Positions 52,075-60,421 of a DNA stretch of 64,000 nt are shown piece by piece. Position 1 is the first letter of the stretch; every line of letters begins with the position of its first letter. Location of the stretch: NCBI GenBank assembly GCA_947444305.1, contig CANEZP010000004.1, positions 264,207 through 328,206 of the forward strand, in the 5' to 3' direction. This DNA is from Pseudobdellovibrionaceae bacterium (GTDB lineage Bacteria; Bdellovibrionota; Bdellovibrionia; Bdellovibrionales; UBA1609). The translations under genes and the position numbers were made by a program. The notes beneath the pieces are model-generated. The model was not told where the DNA came from. It worked only from the letters and a program-made list of their open reading frames with translations, and searched no databases.

Positions 52075-52614
52075 ATGGATCTAACAAAAGTTGTCTCGAA
52101 AATTACGCGTCCGATGCTGACGGAGGGCGATATCATCCAGATGATTATCGAAGACCACAAACCCTTAAAAGAATTAATTCAAATCATGAAAAGCGATCGT
52201 GCACTGGAAGAGCGTGTCGCCGCGTTTGACGATTTCGCAACGCAATTGGTCCTGCACGCGAAACCCGAAGAATTGGTTTTATATAAAGACATGAAAAGCA
52301 AAAAAGATTTGCGTGAGCTGGCGATCGAAGGTGACGTTGAACACAGCCTCGCCGATCAGATGTTGGAAGAGATCAAGCGTGCCACCGACCCCGCCGAAAA
52401 AGGCGCGAAGATTAAAGTGTTGGCCGAGCTAGTTGAGCATCACATCAAAGAAGAAGAGAACGAGCTGTTACCGCAATTTCAAAGCAATTCGACCGAGGAA
52501 GAAAGGTTGTCCTTGGGCAGCCGCTTCTTAAAAGCGAAAGCCGAATTTTTTGAGATGGGCGGCGACGATGCCCCGAGCGAAGCATTACTCTCGGGTGAGG
52601 ATTTAAGGCACTAA
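52075..52614 (+). CDS. Hemerythrin-like (HHE) domain protein
   Basis: The ATG at 52075 follows a strong GAGGAGG site, giving 179 residues; earlier ORF codons at 52045 are non-coding. Metal ligands of the HHE bundle are visible: IIEDHKPLKE, QLVLHAKPEE, VEHHIKEEENELLP, plus a DVEHSLAD segment. Such proteins bind a di-iron centre and often sense or scavenge oxygen, NO or peroxide. The stop overlaps the start of the DUF1360 gene by one base, so the two are coupled. Confidence 0.9.
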   Translation: MDLTKVVSKITRPMLTEGDIIQMIIEDHKPLKELIQIMKSDRALEERVAAFDDFATQLVLHAKPEELVLYKDMKSKKDLRELAIEGDVEHSLADQMLEEIKRATDPAEKGAKIKVLAELVEHHIKEEENELLPQFQSNSTEEERLSLGSRFLKAKAEFFEMGGDDAPSEALLSGEDLRH

Positions 52615-53087
52615 TGACCGAAGATTATTCAAGCGAAGATGTCCCGTTAGGATCGTACGCGGTCCTTATGGGTTCGTACGCCGCCGTGTTCGGCGGACTT
52701 TATTTTCTAAGCACCAAACTGCGCGATAAACCGCAACCGCCCAGGGGCGCCGACCTCGCGCTGATCGCCGTTGCGAGCTATAAACTCTCACGCGTGGTTA
52801 CGATGAGTTTCATCGGCGCACCGATTCGCGCACCGTTCACCGAACGCGGCGAAAGTTTAAAAGGCGGCGAGATTCAGGATGAGTCGCGAGGCCACGGTTT
52901 ACAAAAGGCCGTCGGCAATTTGCTCACCTGCCCGTTTTGCTTCAATGTCTGGGCGACCACCGCTTTTAGCTTCGGCTATCGTTTCGCACCGCGCGTAACA
53001 TTGCAAGCGGCCGAGATTCTGACGATTGCCGCGATCGGCGATGTTCTGCATTTTGGATTTCGTAATATGCGTGAGAAGTCTACCTAG
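52614..53087 (+). CDS. DUF1360-like membrane protein (YjcA type)
   Basis: 157 residues. An N-terminal membrane helix (SYAAVFGGLYFLSTKL), then KLSRVVTMSFIGAPIRAPFTE, and NLLTCPFCFNVWATTAFSFG with a CPFC motif before a second membrane helix, then a third hydrophobic stretch near the end. The SRxVT ... IRxPF ... LLxCPxCxxxW series matches DUF1360, of unknown function. It is coupled to the hemerythrin-like gene and followed by the CBS protein, a grouping that suggests stress response. Confidence 0.82.
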   Translation: MTEDYSSEDVPLGSYAVLMGSYAAVFGGLYFLSTKLRDKPQPPRGADLALIAVASYKLSRVVTMSFIGAPIRAPFTERGESLKGGEIQDESRGHGLQKAVGNLLTCPFCFNVWATTAFSFGYRFAPRVTLQAAEILTIAAIGDVLHFGFRNMREKST

Positions 53088-53151
53088 TCGTGGTCTTGGT
53101 CCGATGTTTGCTCACTTTCGCTTAGTAAATAAACTTTGCGAAGGAGCAAAC

Positions 53152-53607
53152 ATGCAAGTCCACGAGGTCATGAATAAACAAGTAGAAAAAATCGACATCA
53201 AAGACACCGCGGTCGAAGCGGCCATCATGATGCGCGATGGTGATTTTGGTGCGCTACCCGTTATGGACGGTGAAAACGTCGTCGGCATGATCACGGATCG
53301 CGACCTTACGGTTCGCGTGATCGCCGAGGGACTTGACGCGACTTCGGTTACCCTCGAAGACGTCATGACCGCCGACGTCGTATTTTGTCAGAAAAATGAT
53401 TCAATCAAGAGCGCCGTTGATTTGATGGGCGAACGCCAAGTTCGCCGTTTGATCGTGATGGATGAGAATAAACAAATTTGCGGAATCTTAAGCTTAGGCG
53501 ACGTTTCGATATTTGAAGAGACGCAAGCCGCGGACGCGCTCGGCGGAATTTCCGAACACCGCCACGACGATCCGGGCCAGGCTTTTAAATCAGAACTCAG
53601 CCATTAA
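53152..53607 (+). CDS. CBS-domain-pair protein
   Basis: The ATG at 53152 after AAGGAGC gives 151 residues; the longer frame starting at 53026 lies inside the upstream gene. Two CBS repeats are seen: VHEVMNKQVEKIDIKDTAVE ... GMITDRDLTVRVIAEG and LEDVMTADVVFCQKNDS ... GILSLGDVSIFEE. Such pairs (Bateman modules) bind adenine nucleotides and sense energy state; stand-alone ones are common in stress clusters. The last bases overlap the convergent HAD gene by 18. Confidence 0.92.
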   Translation: MQVHEVMNKQVEKIDIKDTAVEAAIMMRDGDFGALPVMDGENVVGMITDRDLTVRVIAEGLDATSVTLEDVMTADVVFCQKNDSIKSAVDLMGERQVRRLIVMDENKQICGILSLGDVSIFEETQAADALGGISEHRHDDPGQAFKSELSH

Positions 53608-54225
53608 CATGTCGGCCGGCCCGGAGAATACTTTCTTGGCGCCGGTCAGCTCTTCGGGCCGCCAACCGCCGGAGGTAAAGGCGTAAGCCACTACCCCCGC
53701 GCGCACGGCGGCTTCGATATCGTACGGAGTGTCCCCGAGCATAACAGCGTCGCTAGGATCTAGATTCGCTTTTTTAAGCGCGGCGAGCACGATGTCCGGG
53801 TCCGGCTTAGACTTGTCGGCATCCGAAGAATTCGTCACGTGGTGAACCAATTCGTCGAGGCCAAACTTCTTAAGAATAGCGGAACCGTCTTTCGACGAGG
53901 CTGAGGTCGCGATGACTAGAGTTAATTTTTTCTCGAGCAGTTTCTCTAATAATTCTTTAGCGCCATTGAGGAGCTTTAAATCCGGCAAAAATTCTTCGCG
54001 AAAGATTTCGCCCCGCCGTTCGGAAATTTTCTTACCCAACGCCGAATCTTTCGTCAGGCCCGCGATTCGCGGTAGCATATGGTCCCCACCCATACCGATG
54101 CAGCGGCGCAAAACGCCGAATTCAATATCGAAGCCCTGTTCAAGTAATGCTTTCCGCCACGCGCCGGCATGCGCGTCGTTGCTATCGACAAGGGTGCCGT
54201 CAATATCCAAGAGGACGGCTTTCAT
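53590..54225 (-). CDS. HAD-family phosphatase (beta-phosphoglucomutase-like)
   Basis: 211 residues with HAD motifs LLDIDGTLVDSNDAHAGAW (nucleophile), VIATSASS, Lys in DKSKPDPDIVLAAL, and VMLGDTPYDIEAA. A helical cap follows motif I. The order and spacing match subfamily IA enzymes such as beta-phosphoglucomutase and sugar phosphatases; the exact substrate is unknown. It starts one base inside the stop of the small membrane protein gene, so the two form an operon. Confidence 0.9.
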   Translation of the reverse strand: MKAVLLDIDGTLVDSNDAHAGAWRKALLEQGFDIEFGVLRRCIGMGGDHMLPRIAGLTKDSALGKKISERRGEIFREEFLPDLKLLNGAKELLEKLLEKKLTLVIATSASSKDGSAILKKFGLDELVHHVTNSSDADKSKPDPDIVLAALKKANLDPSDAVMLGDTPYDIEAAVRAGVVAYAFTSGGWRPEELTGAKKVFSGPADMLMAEF

Positions 54226-54473
54226 CAGACGCCTTTAAGTTCGGGTGTGCCCGACCGACGTGCGAAATATCCCCGCACCTGAAAAGCCAAAACCGCCGCG
54301 CCGATCGCGACGATCCCGATTAAACCGGGCAGCAAAGAAAAGCCGGTCTGCGCCGCGGAGGCCGCGACGCTCGCGGCACTCTTCACCCCGGCCCACCATC
54401 CGGCACCGTAAGCGATCCCCACGGTCAATATCCAGGCGATCGTCACGTAAATTTTATTTTTGTATGAGTTCAT
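54225..54473 (-). CDS. Small membrane protein of unknown function
   Basis: The ATG at 54473 follows GGAG by about nine bases and gives 82 residues with two hydrophobic segments: IYVTIAWILTVGIAYGAGWWAG and a later FSLLPGLIGIVAIGAAVLAF, with a basic C-terminal tail. A TTG start at 54506 would add 11 residues. Function is unknown; it is cotranscribed with the HAD phosphatase. Confidence 0.72.
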   Translation of the reverse strand: MNSYKNKIYVTIAWILTVGIAYGAGWWAGVKSAASVAASAAQTGFSLLPGLIGIVAIGAAVLAFQVRGYFARRSGTPELKGV

Positions 54474-54600
54474 TCTCGGTTTCTCCAAATTGAAAGGTTC
54501 AGACAAAGTTCCGTTGCGGTGAGTAATTGCAAGAGCCGCTCCGACCCGGATGAGCTTGGCCTTTTTTTTGCTAAAATTCGAAACAGGGAGGATCTAGTTC

Positions 54601-54783
54601 ATGTTTCGTTTCGCAATTCTTTTTTTCTGTTTTGGTATTTTAGCCTACGTCGCGGGCTTGACGCAGATGGCGGGCCTGTCGATGGAAGCCGGCCGTGTTT
54701 TACTTTCCGCTTTCCTAATCTTTTCGATCTTGACCGGTGTCTCGGCCATGATCGAGCGCGAGCGCTACGGCGATCCGCTTTAG
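54601..54783 (+). CDS. Small DUF1328-like membrane protein
   Basis: 60 residues, two hydrophobic helices (FRFAILFFCFGILAYVAGL and AGRVLLSAFLIFSILTGVSAM). The pattern matches small DUF1328 (YtjA-type) inner-membrane proteins, often found in stress clusters. A strong GGGAGGATC ribosome site precedes it; a likely extended -10 element, TGCTAAAAT, sits near 54569-54577. The end overlaps the convergent SDR-like gene by 4 bases. Confidence 0.75.
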   Translation: MFRFAILFFCFGILAYVAGLTQMAGLSMEAGRVLLSAFLIFSILTGVSAMIERERYGDPL

Positions 54784-55715
54784 GGTTGCCACTTTCTTTT
54801 TAAATCGCTCGCGTAAGTCTTTAGTGATTCGGGCCGCAGCCCAAGCGCTTTCGGTCCGGCAAAATTATTTTTACTCGAAACTTCGATCAACGCCGGTAGC
54901 GGACTTTCAGCGTGTAGTCGCCGTACAACTTCGTGAACGGCTTGCGAGAGAACGGCCGCCGGCGTAAAGTTTTTGCCGCCGGCTTCTCCGTCATTTTCGA
55001 TAAGCTTTTGCGCCGTTTGCGCCCGGTAGTTCTCGGCGAGCAGCGTCCCGAGTCTGAGGATCACGATCTGCTCGGTTCCTGTATTGCGCCGGAATCGCAG
55101 CAGCTCTTCCTCAAATCCTGATTTGAGTTCGGCGTACAGGCGCAACGAAACGGGTTCCGGCATCCCGACGACGGCAAAAGTTTGAGCGACGTTGATGCCG
55201 TCCTTCATCGCGGGGTCGGCCCATTGACTGGAAATAAAGATGAGCCTCGCCGAAGGATTTTGCAGCAGGTAATCGGTAAGAACGCGCGCCTGGCCCGCGC
55301 CCCGCAGCCTCGCCTCATCAATCGTCCGAACCGCGTAGGCTTCGTTCATGTGCGCTCCCGCCGCGTCCATGATGAGCGAAGGTGCTTCTTCCCGGAACAA
55401 TCTTCTCAACGAGGGCTGGTCGTTACGGTCAATGCCGGACCGATGACCCGCGCTGATGGACCAAGGCTCCTGCGCACCACGTGACGCGGTTAGAACTTTC
55501 GCGACATAGTCCGCGCCCGACATTCCAAGCCCTTCGATGAGGGAAGGTGCGAGCGCGCCGCCACGGCCGCCGCCTAAAACCAATACCGACTCGGATTTTC
55601 TCGGGAGCAAGATCTCTTTGCATGCGAACTTCGCCGCGCCCGGCTTGGCCATGACGACCGAGGGAACGGGCGTAAGTACGGCAAAAATCAACGCCGCGGT
55701 GACGTAAAAAGGCAT
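54780..55715 (-). CDS. Exported Rossmann-fold (SDR/epimerase-like) protein
   Basis: 311 residues. A signal peptide-like start (AALIFAVLTPVPSVVMA) precedes a Rossmann-like core: VLVLGGGRGGALAPSLI (nucleotide loop), RLIFISSQWA (Ser strand), and LRLYAELKSGFEEELL with YxxxK, the SDR catalytic pair. NAD(P)-dependent SDRs are nearly always cytoplasmic, so an exported one is unusual; the hydrophobic N-terminus may instead be a membrane anchor or the fold may have lost cofactor binding. Its neighbour is the ClC gene upstream on the same strand. Confidence 0.68.
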   Translation of the reverse strand: MPFYVTAALIFAVLTPVPSVVMAKPGAAKFACKEILLPRKSESVLVLGGGRGGALAPSLIEGLGMSGADYVAKVLTASRGAQEPWSISAGHRSGIDRNDQPSLRRLFREEAPSLIMDAAGAHMNEAYAVRTIDEARLRGAGQARVLTDYLLQNPSARLIFISSQWADPAMKDGINVAQTFAVVGMPEPVSLRLYAELKSGFEEELLRFRRNTGTEQIVILRLGTLLAENYRAQTAQKLIENDGEAGGKNFTPAAVLSQAVHEVVRRLHAESPLPALIEVSSKNNFAGPKALGLRPESLKTYASDLKRKWQP

Positions 55716-55762
55716 TAGGCGGTCCTCACCTTGCGGTAATAACGATTAAAAGAGATCAGGCT

Positions 55763-57124
55763 TTAGGATTGCAAATTCTCAGCCCGTTGGCTCTTGGAGC
55801 CGGGCGCTCTTTCGAGCCAGATATTTCGCACGCTCTCGTAGAAAGAATGCGCGGCCAAAGATTTCGCGGCGCTGTTCGCGAGGAGCGCCACTACCATCAT
55901 CGGGAAGATCGCCGAGTGACGATCACTCATCTCCATCACGAGAATGAAAGAGGTGAACGGCGTGTGCGTAACGCCCGTTAAAAAGCCGATCATGCCGAGC
56001 ATCGCGAAAAAATTGGTCTGATCGTTGCCGAAGACTTCGGCGATCATCGATCCGAGGCTCGCGCCGATCGTTAATGAAGGCGCGAAGATGCCGCCCGCCG
56101 CGCCGGAGAGGTAAGCAACGCAGGTCGCGACGGCCCTTCCGAAGATGAGCGCAACGGAAGCCGCGTCGCCGTTGAATAGAAATCTAGAAATCAGCGCACC
56201 GCCCGACCCGGCATGCGCGGGATCCGTAAAGATTAACACGGAAGACACGAGTCCGCAGAGCAGCGCAAAGCCCGCGAGCATCCAAGCCGTCTTCAACCGG
56301 TTGCGCAGCGATAAAAGCTTGAGCAACAACCGGCTGAAAAGTGCGCCCGCAAGCCCCGCGGCGAAACCCGTAAAAATCACGAGCGGCCAACCTTTCAGCG
56401 GAATGCTACGCAGCTGCGGATACCCGAGGTAAAGGTAGCTGCCCAAAATACCTTGCGCCACCAAACCGGAAACGATGACCGCCGAAAGCAAAGCGGTGCG
56501 CACGCGCTCGAAGTGCTTCATGCCCAATTCTTCGATGGCGTAAACGATCCCGCCGAGCGGGGTATTGAAAGCCGAGGCGAGTCCCGCCGAGGCGCCGGCG
56601 ATGACCCACGTTTGTTCGAGGGCGGCCGGGTAGATACGGCGGACTTGCTTACCCACGAAATGAAAGACGATGGCGCTCACTTGCAAAGTCGGCCCTTCGC
56701 GGCCGATGGCCCCGCCGCCCGCCAAGCAAAGAAGCGAACTTAGCACTTTTACCGCGCCCGCTTTTAGCGACAAGAGATTGTCGACGAATCGCACGTTCTC
56801 ATCTTTGTAATCGAGTTCGATCGCCGCCATCACCTGCGGAATACCGCTGCCGGAAGCTTCGGGGGCGAACCGATAAACGAGCCACCACGCGGCGGTGAAG
56901 AGCAACGGGCCCGCACAAAAAACAATCCACGGATCCGAGACGACGAAATGTTCAAACTGAGTTTCGATAAATCGGAAAGCGTAGGCGTAGGCGACCGACA
57001 AAAGTCCCACGACCAAAGCCGCGAAGATTAAGCCCACCGCCTGGAGGTTCGCGTAATCCGAAAGCAGGCGCTGCAGCCAAGCGTAGAGCCTTTTCGTAAT
57101 GGGTGAGCCCAAAATTCTCTTCAT
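55763..57124 (-). CDS. ClC-family chloride channel/antiporter
   Basis: 453 residues with the signature ClC segments: GSGIPQVM (92-99), GREGPTLQVSA (141 on, gating Glu143 present), TPLGGIVYAIEEL, and GAAGGIFAPSLTIGASLGSM. About 18 helices of the usual ClC type, with no C-terminal CBS domains. It moves chloride, possibly in exchange with H+; the external gate glutamate supports either mechanism. It lies in the light/stress cluster, and a role in pH or osmotic stress is likely. Confidence 0.93.
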   Translation of the reverse strand: MKRILGSPITKRLYAWLQRLLSDYANLQAVGLIFAALVVGLLSVAYAYAFRFIETQFEHFVVSDPWIVFCAGPLLFTAAWWLVYRFAPEASGSGIPQVMAAIELDYKDENVRFVDNLLSLKAGAVKVLSSLLCLAGGGAIGREGPTLQVSAIVFHFVGKQVRRIYPAALEQTWVIAGASAGLASAFNTPLGGIVYAIEELGMKHFERVRTALLSAVIVSGLVAQGILGSYLYLGYPQLRSIPLKGWPLVIFTGFAAGLAGALFSRLLLKLLSLRNRLKTAWMLAGFALLCGLVSSVLIFTDPAHAGSGGALISRFLFNGDAASVALIFGRAVATCVAYLSGAAGGIFAPSLTIGASLGSMIAEVFGNDQTNFFAMLGMIGFLTGVTHTPFTSFILVMEMSDRHSAIFPMMVVALLANSAAKSLAAHSFYESVRNIWLERAPGSKSQRAENLQS

Positions 57125-57228
57125 TACGTTCCTACCTAACAGGCAAGTGGGCTACCGCAAAACCTTTTCGATAAAAACTGAGTGCCGTGCCGCTTGCCAT
57201 TTTAAAAAACTTTGAATGTAATCTTGGG

Positions 57229-60200
57229 ATGGAATCATCACGCGAGAATACCTCCGCCCTAGAGCAAGACTGCGCCAAGGAACCGATTCACATTCCGGGC
57301 TCGATTCAGTCGCACGGAATTTTACTGGCCTTACGCGCTTCCGACTTGACGATCCTTCAGGTCAGCGAAAGCATCGTCGATCTATTAGCGTTGCAGCCGA
57401 GCGAATTGCTGCATCAACCGCTTTCGGTGCTCATGGACGTCAGGCCCGTCGTCGAAGCGAGCAAGAAGCTGGGCGAGCGCTTACCGCGATTGCTGAATCC
57501 GATTCCGATCGAGATGGAAATCGGCGGCAAGGGGTTTAAATTCGACGGCATCCTCCACCGCAGCGGCCGTGTGCTTATTTTAGAACTCGAGCGGCACGTA
57601 CCGGATAAAGACGGCTACGGAGGGTTCGGCGGCTTCTACGAAGTCATCCGCGAAGTCACGACGAAGATCATGGTTACGGAATCGCTGAACGAAGTTTTCG
57701 ACCTGACGTGCAACGAAGTTAGGAAACTTACGGATTTCTCACGCGTGCTTATTTACAAGTTCGATGATGAATGGAACGGTACCGTGATCGCCGAATCGAG
57801 CGACGGGAAATTCGAATCTTTAATGAGCCATCGTTTTCCCGCGTCGGACATCCCGAAGCAGGCGCGTGACTTGTACACTACGAATTGGTTAAGACTTGTT
57901 CCCGACGTGGACTTCAGCCCATCGCCGCTGATCCCCCAATTGAATCCCCTTACCGATCAACCGCTGGATCTAAGTAATTCGGCATTGCGAAGCGTTTCGC
58001 CGGTACACGTGCAATACATGAAAAACCTAGGTCAGGGCGCCTCGATGAGCGTGTCGCTACTTAAAGGGCGAAAGCTTTGGGGTCTTATTTCCTGCCACCA
58101 TAAAAGCCCCGTCTTCCTTAAGTACGGCAATCGTGTCGCCTGTGAGTTCATCGGACAAATGGTTTCGGCGCAAATCGGCGCGCGCACCGAAACGATGGAG
58201 AATGATCACCGCCTGCAGCTAAAAGCTTTGTACGATGATTTGATTATCACCGGCGCGCACTACACCGATCTCGCGGCCACCTTCGCCGAAAATGCTTCGA
58301 GCACCCTGGCCCTTACCGACGCGCGCGGCGCCGCGATCTGCTTGGACGAAACACCCGTCCTCATAGGCAAAACCCCCGACGCCACGGGCGTAAAGGCCAT
58401 CCGCAAATGGTTCATGCAACAAAACGAAGACGTGCTCGCCGTTTCCAACTTAGAAAAAGCGTGGCCCGAAGGTGCGCAGTTTAGAAAAACCGCTTCGGGC
58501 GTGCTCGGGATCAAGATCCCGAAGAATAAAGACGCGTGTCTCTTTTGGTTTCGTCCCGAACAGTCCGAGGGCATAAAGTGGGGCGGCAATCCGAACGAAA
58601 GCAAATCGCTTTCGCCCGACGGCCGGCTTCAGCCACGCACCTCGTTTGCGACGTGGCTGGAAAACGTCGGCAACCAAGCCCTCGAATGGAACCCGAGCGA
58701 GATCAACGCCGCTAAAGAACTCCGTACGTCCATCCTCGCGATGGCACTCCGGTCTCCGGGTGGGCAACAGCGCTTCGACGAAGCCTTCGAATTCCGCCGA
58801 TCGTTAGCGGTGGCGATCGAAGACAGGGACAGTCACCGTCACGATCGCGTGCCCGAGGAGCGACCCGGAGATCGCGCCGAGAATCGTAATTTGATGGCGG
58901 CCCAGGCGATCGACGCCTACCCCGATTTAGCGCTGGTGGTCCTCGACGACAAAGGCCGGCTTGAATACTGGAGCGTCGGTGCGCGCAATCTATTCGGTTA
59001 CGAAACCACCGAGGCCGTCGGCCAAAGCCTTGATTTTTTATTCTCCGACGACGTCGCGCTGAAAGATAAACACGAACGATTGATCAATTACGTACGCGAG
59101 CACCGGCGCTGCGAAGAACAACTCTGGTTATTCAGAAAAGACGCCCGCAGTTTCTGGGGCAAGATCATGGTGACAAAGCTCGAGGGTACAAACGGCGAGC
59201 TCATCGGCTTTAGCGTTATTTTGCAAGACATCACTAAGGAAAAAGCGGCCGAAGAAGACTTGAAAGCCACACGCTTCGCCGCCGAAGCCGCGAACCAGGC
59301 GAAGACGGCGTTCCTCGCTAACATCAGCCACGAGATCAGAACGCCGCTCGGCGCACTCCTTGGATTTTCTAACCTGATGAATCAAACGGGCCTGAGCGAC
59401 GAAGACCGCGCTTCGCTCTACGAACGTGTTTCGAGGAACGGCCTGCAATTGACCAATCTGATCAACGATCTCTTAGATATGGCGAAGGTTGAAGCCGGCA
59501 AGATCATCATCGAAAAACTTGCGTTCGATTTACCGAATTTGTTGCTCGATCTCGAACAAACGATGAGCATCAAAGCGGCCGAACGCAGCATCAGCTTCAA
59601 AGTGATTATTGGATCCGCACTTCCGTTGGGTATCGTTACCGATCCGACCCGCTTGCGGCAAATCCTCGTCAATCTTTTAAGTAATGCGATTAAGTTTACC
59701 CAGCCTTCCGGTTCGGTTCTTCTTTCGTGCCGAGCCGAGCGCGGAACACTCCAATTCAGGGTTATCGATTCGGGTAAAGGCATCTCCGAAGAAGAGGCCG
59801 GCCGCCTGTTCAAACCGTTCGCCCAAGCCGACTCGACCGTTACGCGCACCCACGGGGGCACGGGCCTCGGTCTCTTCGTTTCGCGCCGCTTGGCAAAGGC
59901 ACTCGGGGGTGAACTCAGCATCGAGAAAACCGAAGTCGGTAAAGGTTCGACTTTCTTGCTGGAGATCGAGCCGGAAACCGTCGCCGGTTCGAACACCTTT
60001 AGTGCGCTTAGACTCGAGAAAAAGCCGGCCGCCCGTAAGGTTGAAAAACCGGGCGTGCTCCAGGGCGTGAATATCTTGGTCGTCGATGATTCGCCGGACA
60101 ACCGCGATTTGATTTGCATCTACCTAAACAACGCCGGCGCCGCCGCGAAGACCGCGGAAAACGGTGAAGAGGCGGTCGAATTCGCGATGCGTGAGAACTT

Positions 60201-60420
60201 CGACCTCATTTTGATGGACATTCAAATGCCCAAGAAAGACGGTAATAAGGCGATGGCCGAGCTGGTAAATTTGGGCTACCGCAAACCGGTCATTGCCCTT
60301 ACCGCCCACGCCATGGCCGACGAGCGCAAGTATTCTTTGGCGCATGGTTTCGTGGACTACCTGACCAAACCGATCGACAAGGAGCTATTGATCGGAAGGA
60401 TCGCGAGTCTGACGAAATAA
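57229..60420 (+). CDS. bphP: Bacteriophytochrome hybrid histidine kinase
   Basis: 1063 residues from the ATG at 57229. Domains: PAS-type N-terminus with the chromophore Cys15 in DCAKEPIHIPGSIQSHG (biliverdin attachment, as in bacteriophytochromes), GAF with FPASDIPKQARDLY and SCHHKSP, PHY with the tongue motif PRTSFATWLE, then an added PAS (about 560-680), HisKA with His701 in NISHEIRTPLGA, HATPase (LVNLLSNAIKFT, GTGLGLFVS) and a receiver with Asp997 in MDIQMPKKDG. It would sense red/far-red light. No haem oxygenase is nearby to make biliverdin. Confidence 0.95.
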   Translation: MESSRENTSALEQDCAKEPIHIPGSIQSHGILLALRASDLTILQVSESIVDLLALQPSELLHQPLSVLMDVRPVVEASKKLGERLPRLLNPIPIEMEIGGKGFKFDGILHRSGRVLILELERHVPDKDGYGGFGGFYEVIREVTTKIMVTESLNEVFDLTCNEVRKLTDFSRVLIYKFDDEWNGTVIAESSDGKFESLMSHRFPASDIPKQARDLYTTNWLRLVPDVDFSPSPLIPQLNPLTDQPLDLSNSALRSVSPVHVQYMKNLGQGASMSVSLLKGRKLWGLISCHHKSPVFLKYGNRVACEFIGQMVSAQIGARTETMENDHRLQLKALYDDLIITGAHYTDLAATFAENASSTLALTDARGAAICLDETPVLIGKTPDATGVKAIRKWFMQQNEDVLAVSNLEKAWPEGAQFRKTASGVLGIKIPKNKDACLFWFRPEQSEGIKWGGNPNESKSLSPDGRLQPRTSFATWLENVGNQALEWNPSEINAAKELRTSILAMALRSPGGQQRFDEAFEFRRSLAVAIEDRDSHRHDRVPEERPGDRAENRNLMAAQAIDAYPDLALVVLDDKGRLEYWSVGARNLFGYETTEAVGQSLDFLFSDDVALKDKHERLINYVREHRRCEEQLWLFRKDARSFWGKIMVTKLEGTNGELIGFSVILQDITKEKAAEEDLKATRFAAEAANQAKTAFLANISHEIRTPLGALLGFSNLMNQTGLSDEDRASLYERVSRNGLQLTNLINDLLDMAKVEAGKIIIEKLAFDLPNLLLDLEQTMSIKAAERSISFKVIIGSALPLGIVTDPTRLRQILVNLLSNAIKFTQPSGSVLLSCRAERGTLQFRVIDSGKGISEEEAGRLFKPFAQADSTVTRTHGGTGLGLFVSRRLAKALGGELSIEKTEVGKGSTFLLEIEPETVAGSNTFSALRLEKKPAARKVEKPGVLQGVNILVVDDSPDNRDLICIYLNNAGAAAKTAENGEEAVEFAMRENFDLILMDIQMPKKDGNKAMAELVNLGYRKPVIALTAHAMADERKYSLAHGFVDYLTKPIDKELLIGRIASLTK

Positions 60421-60421
60421 T

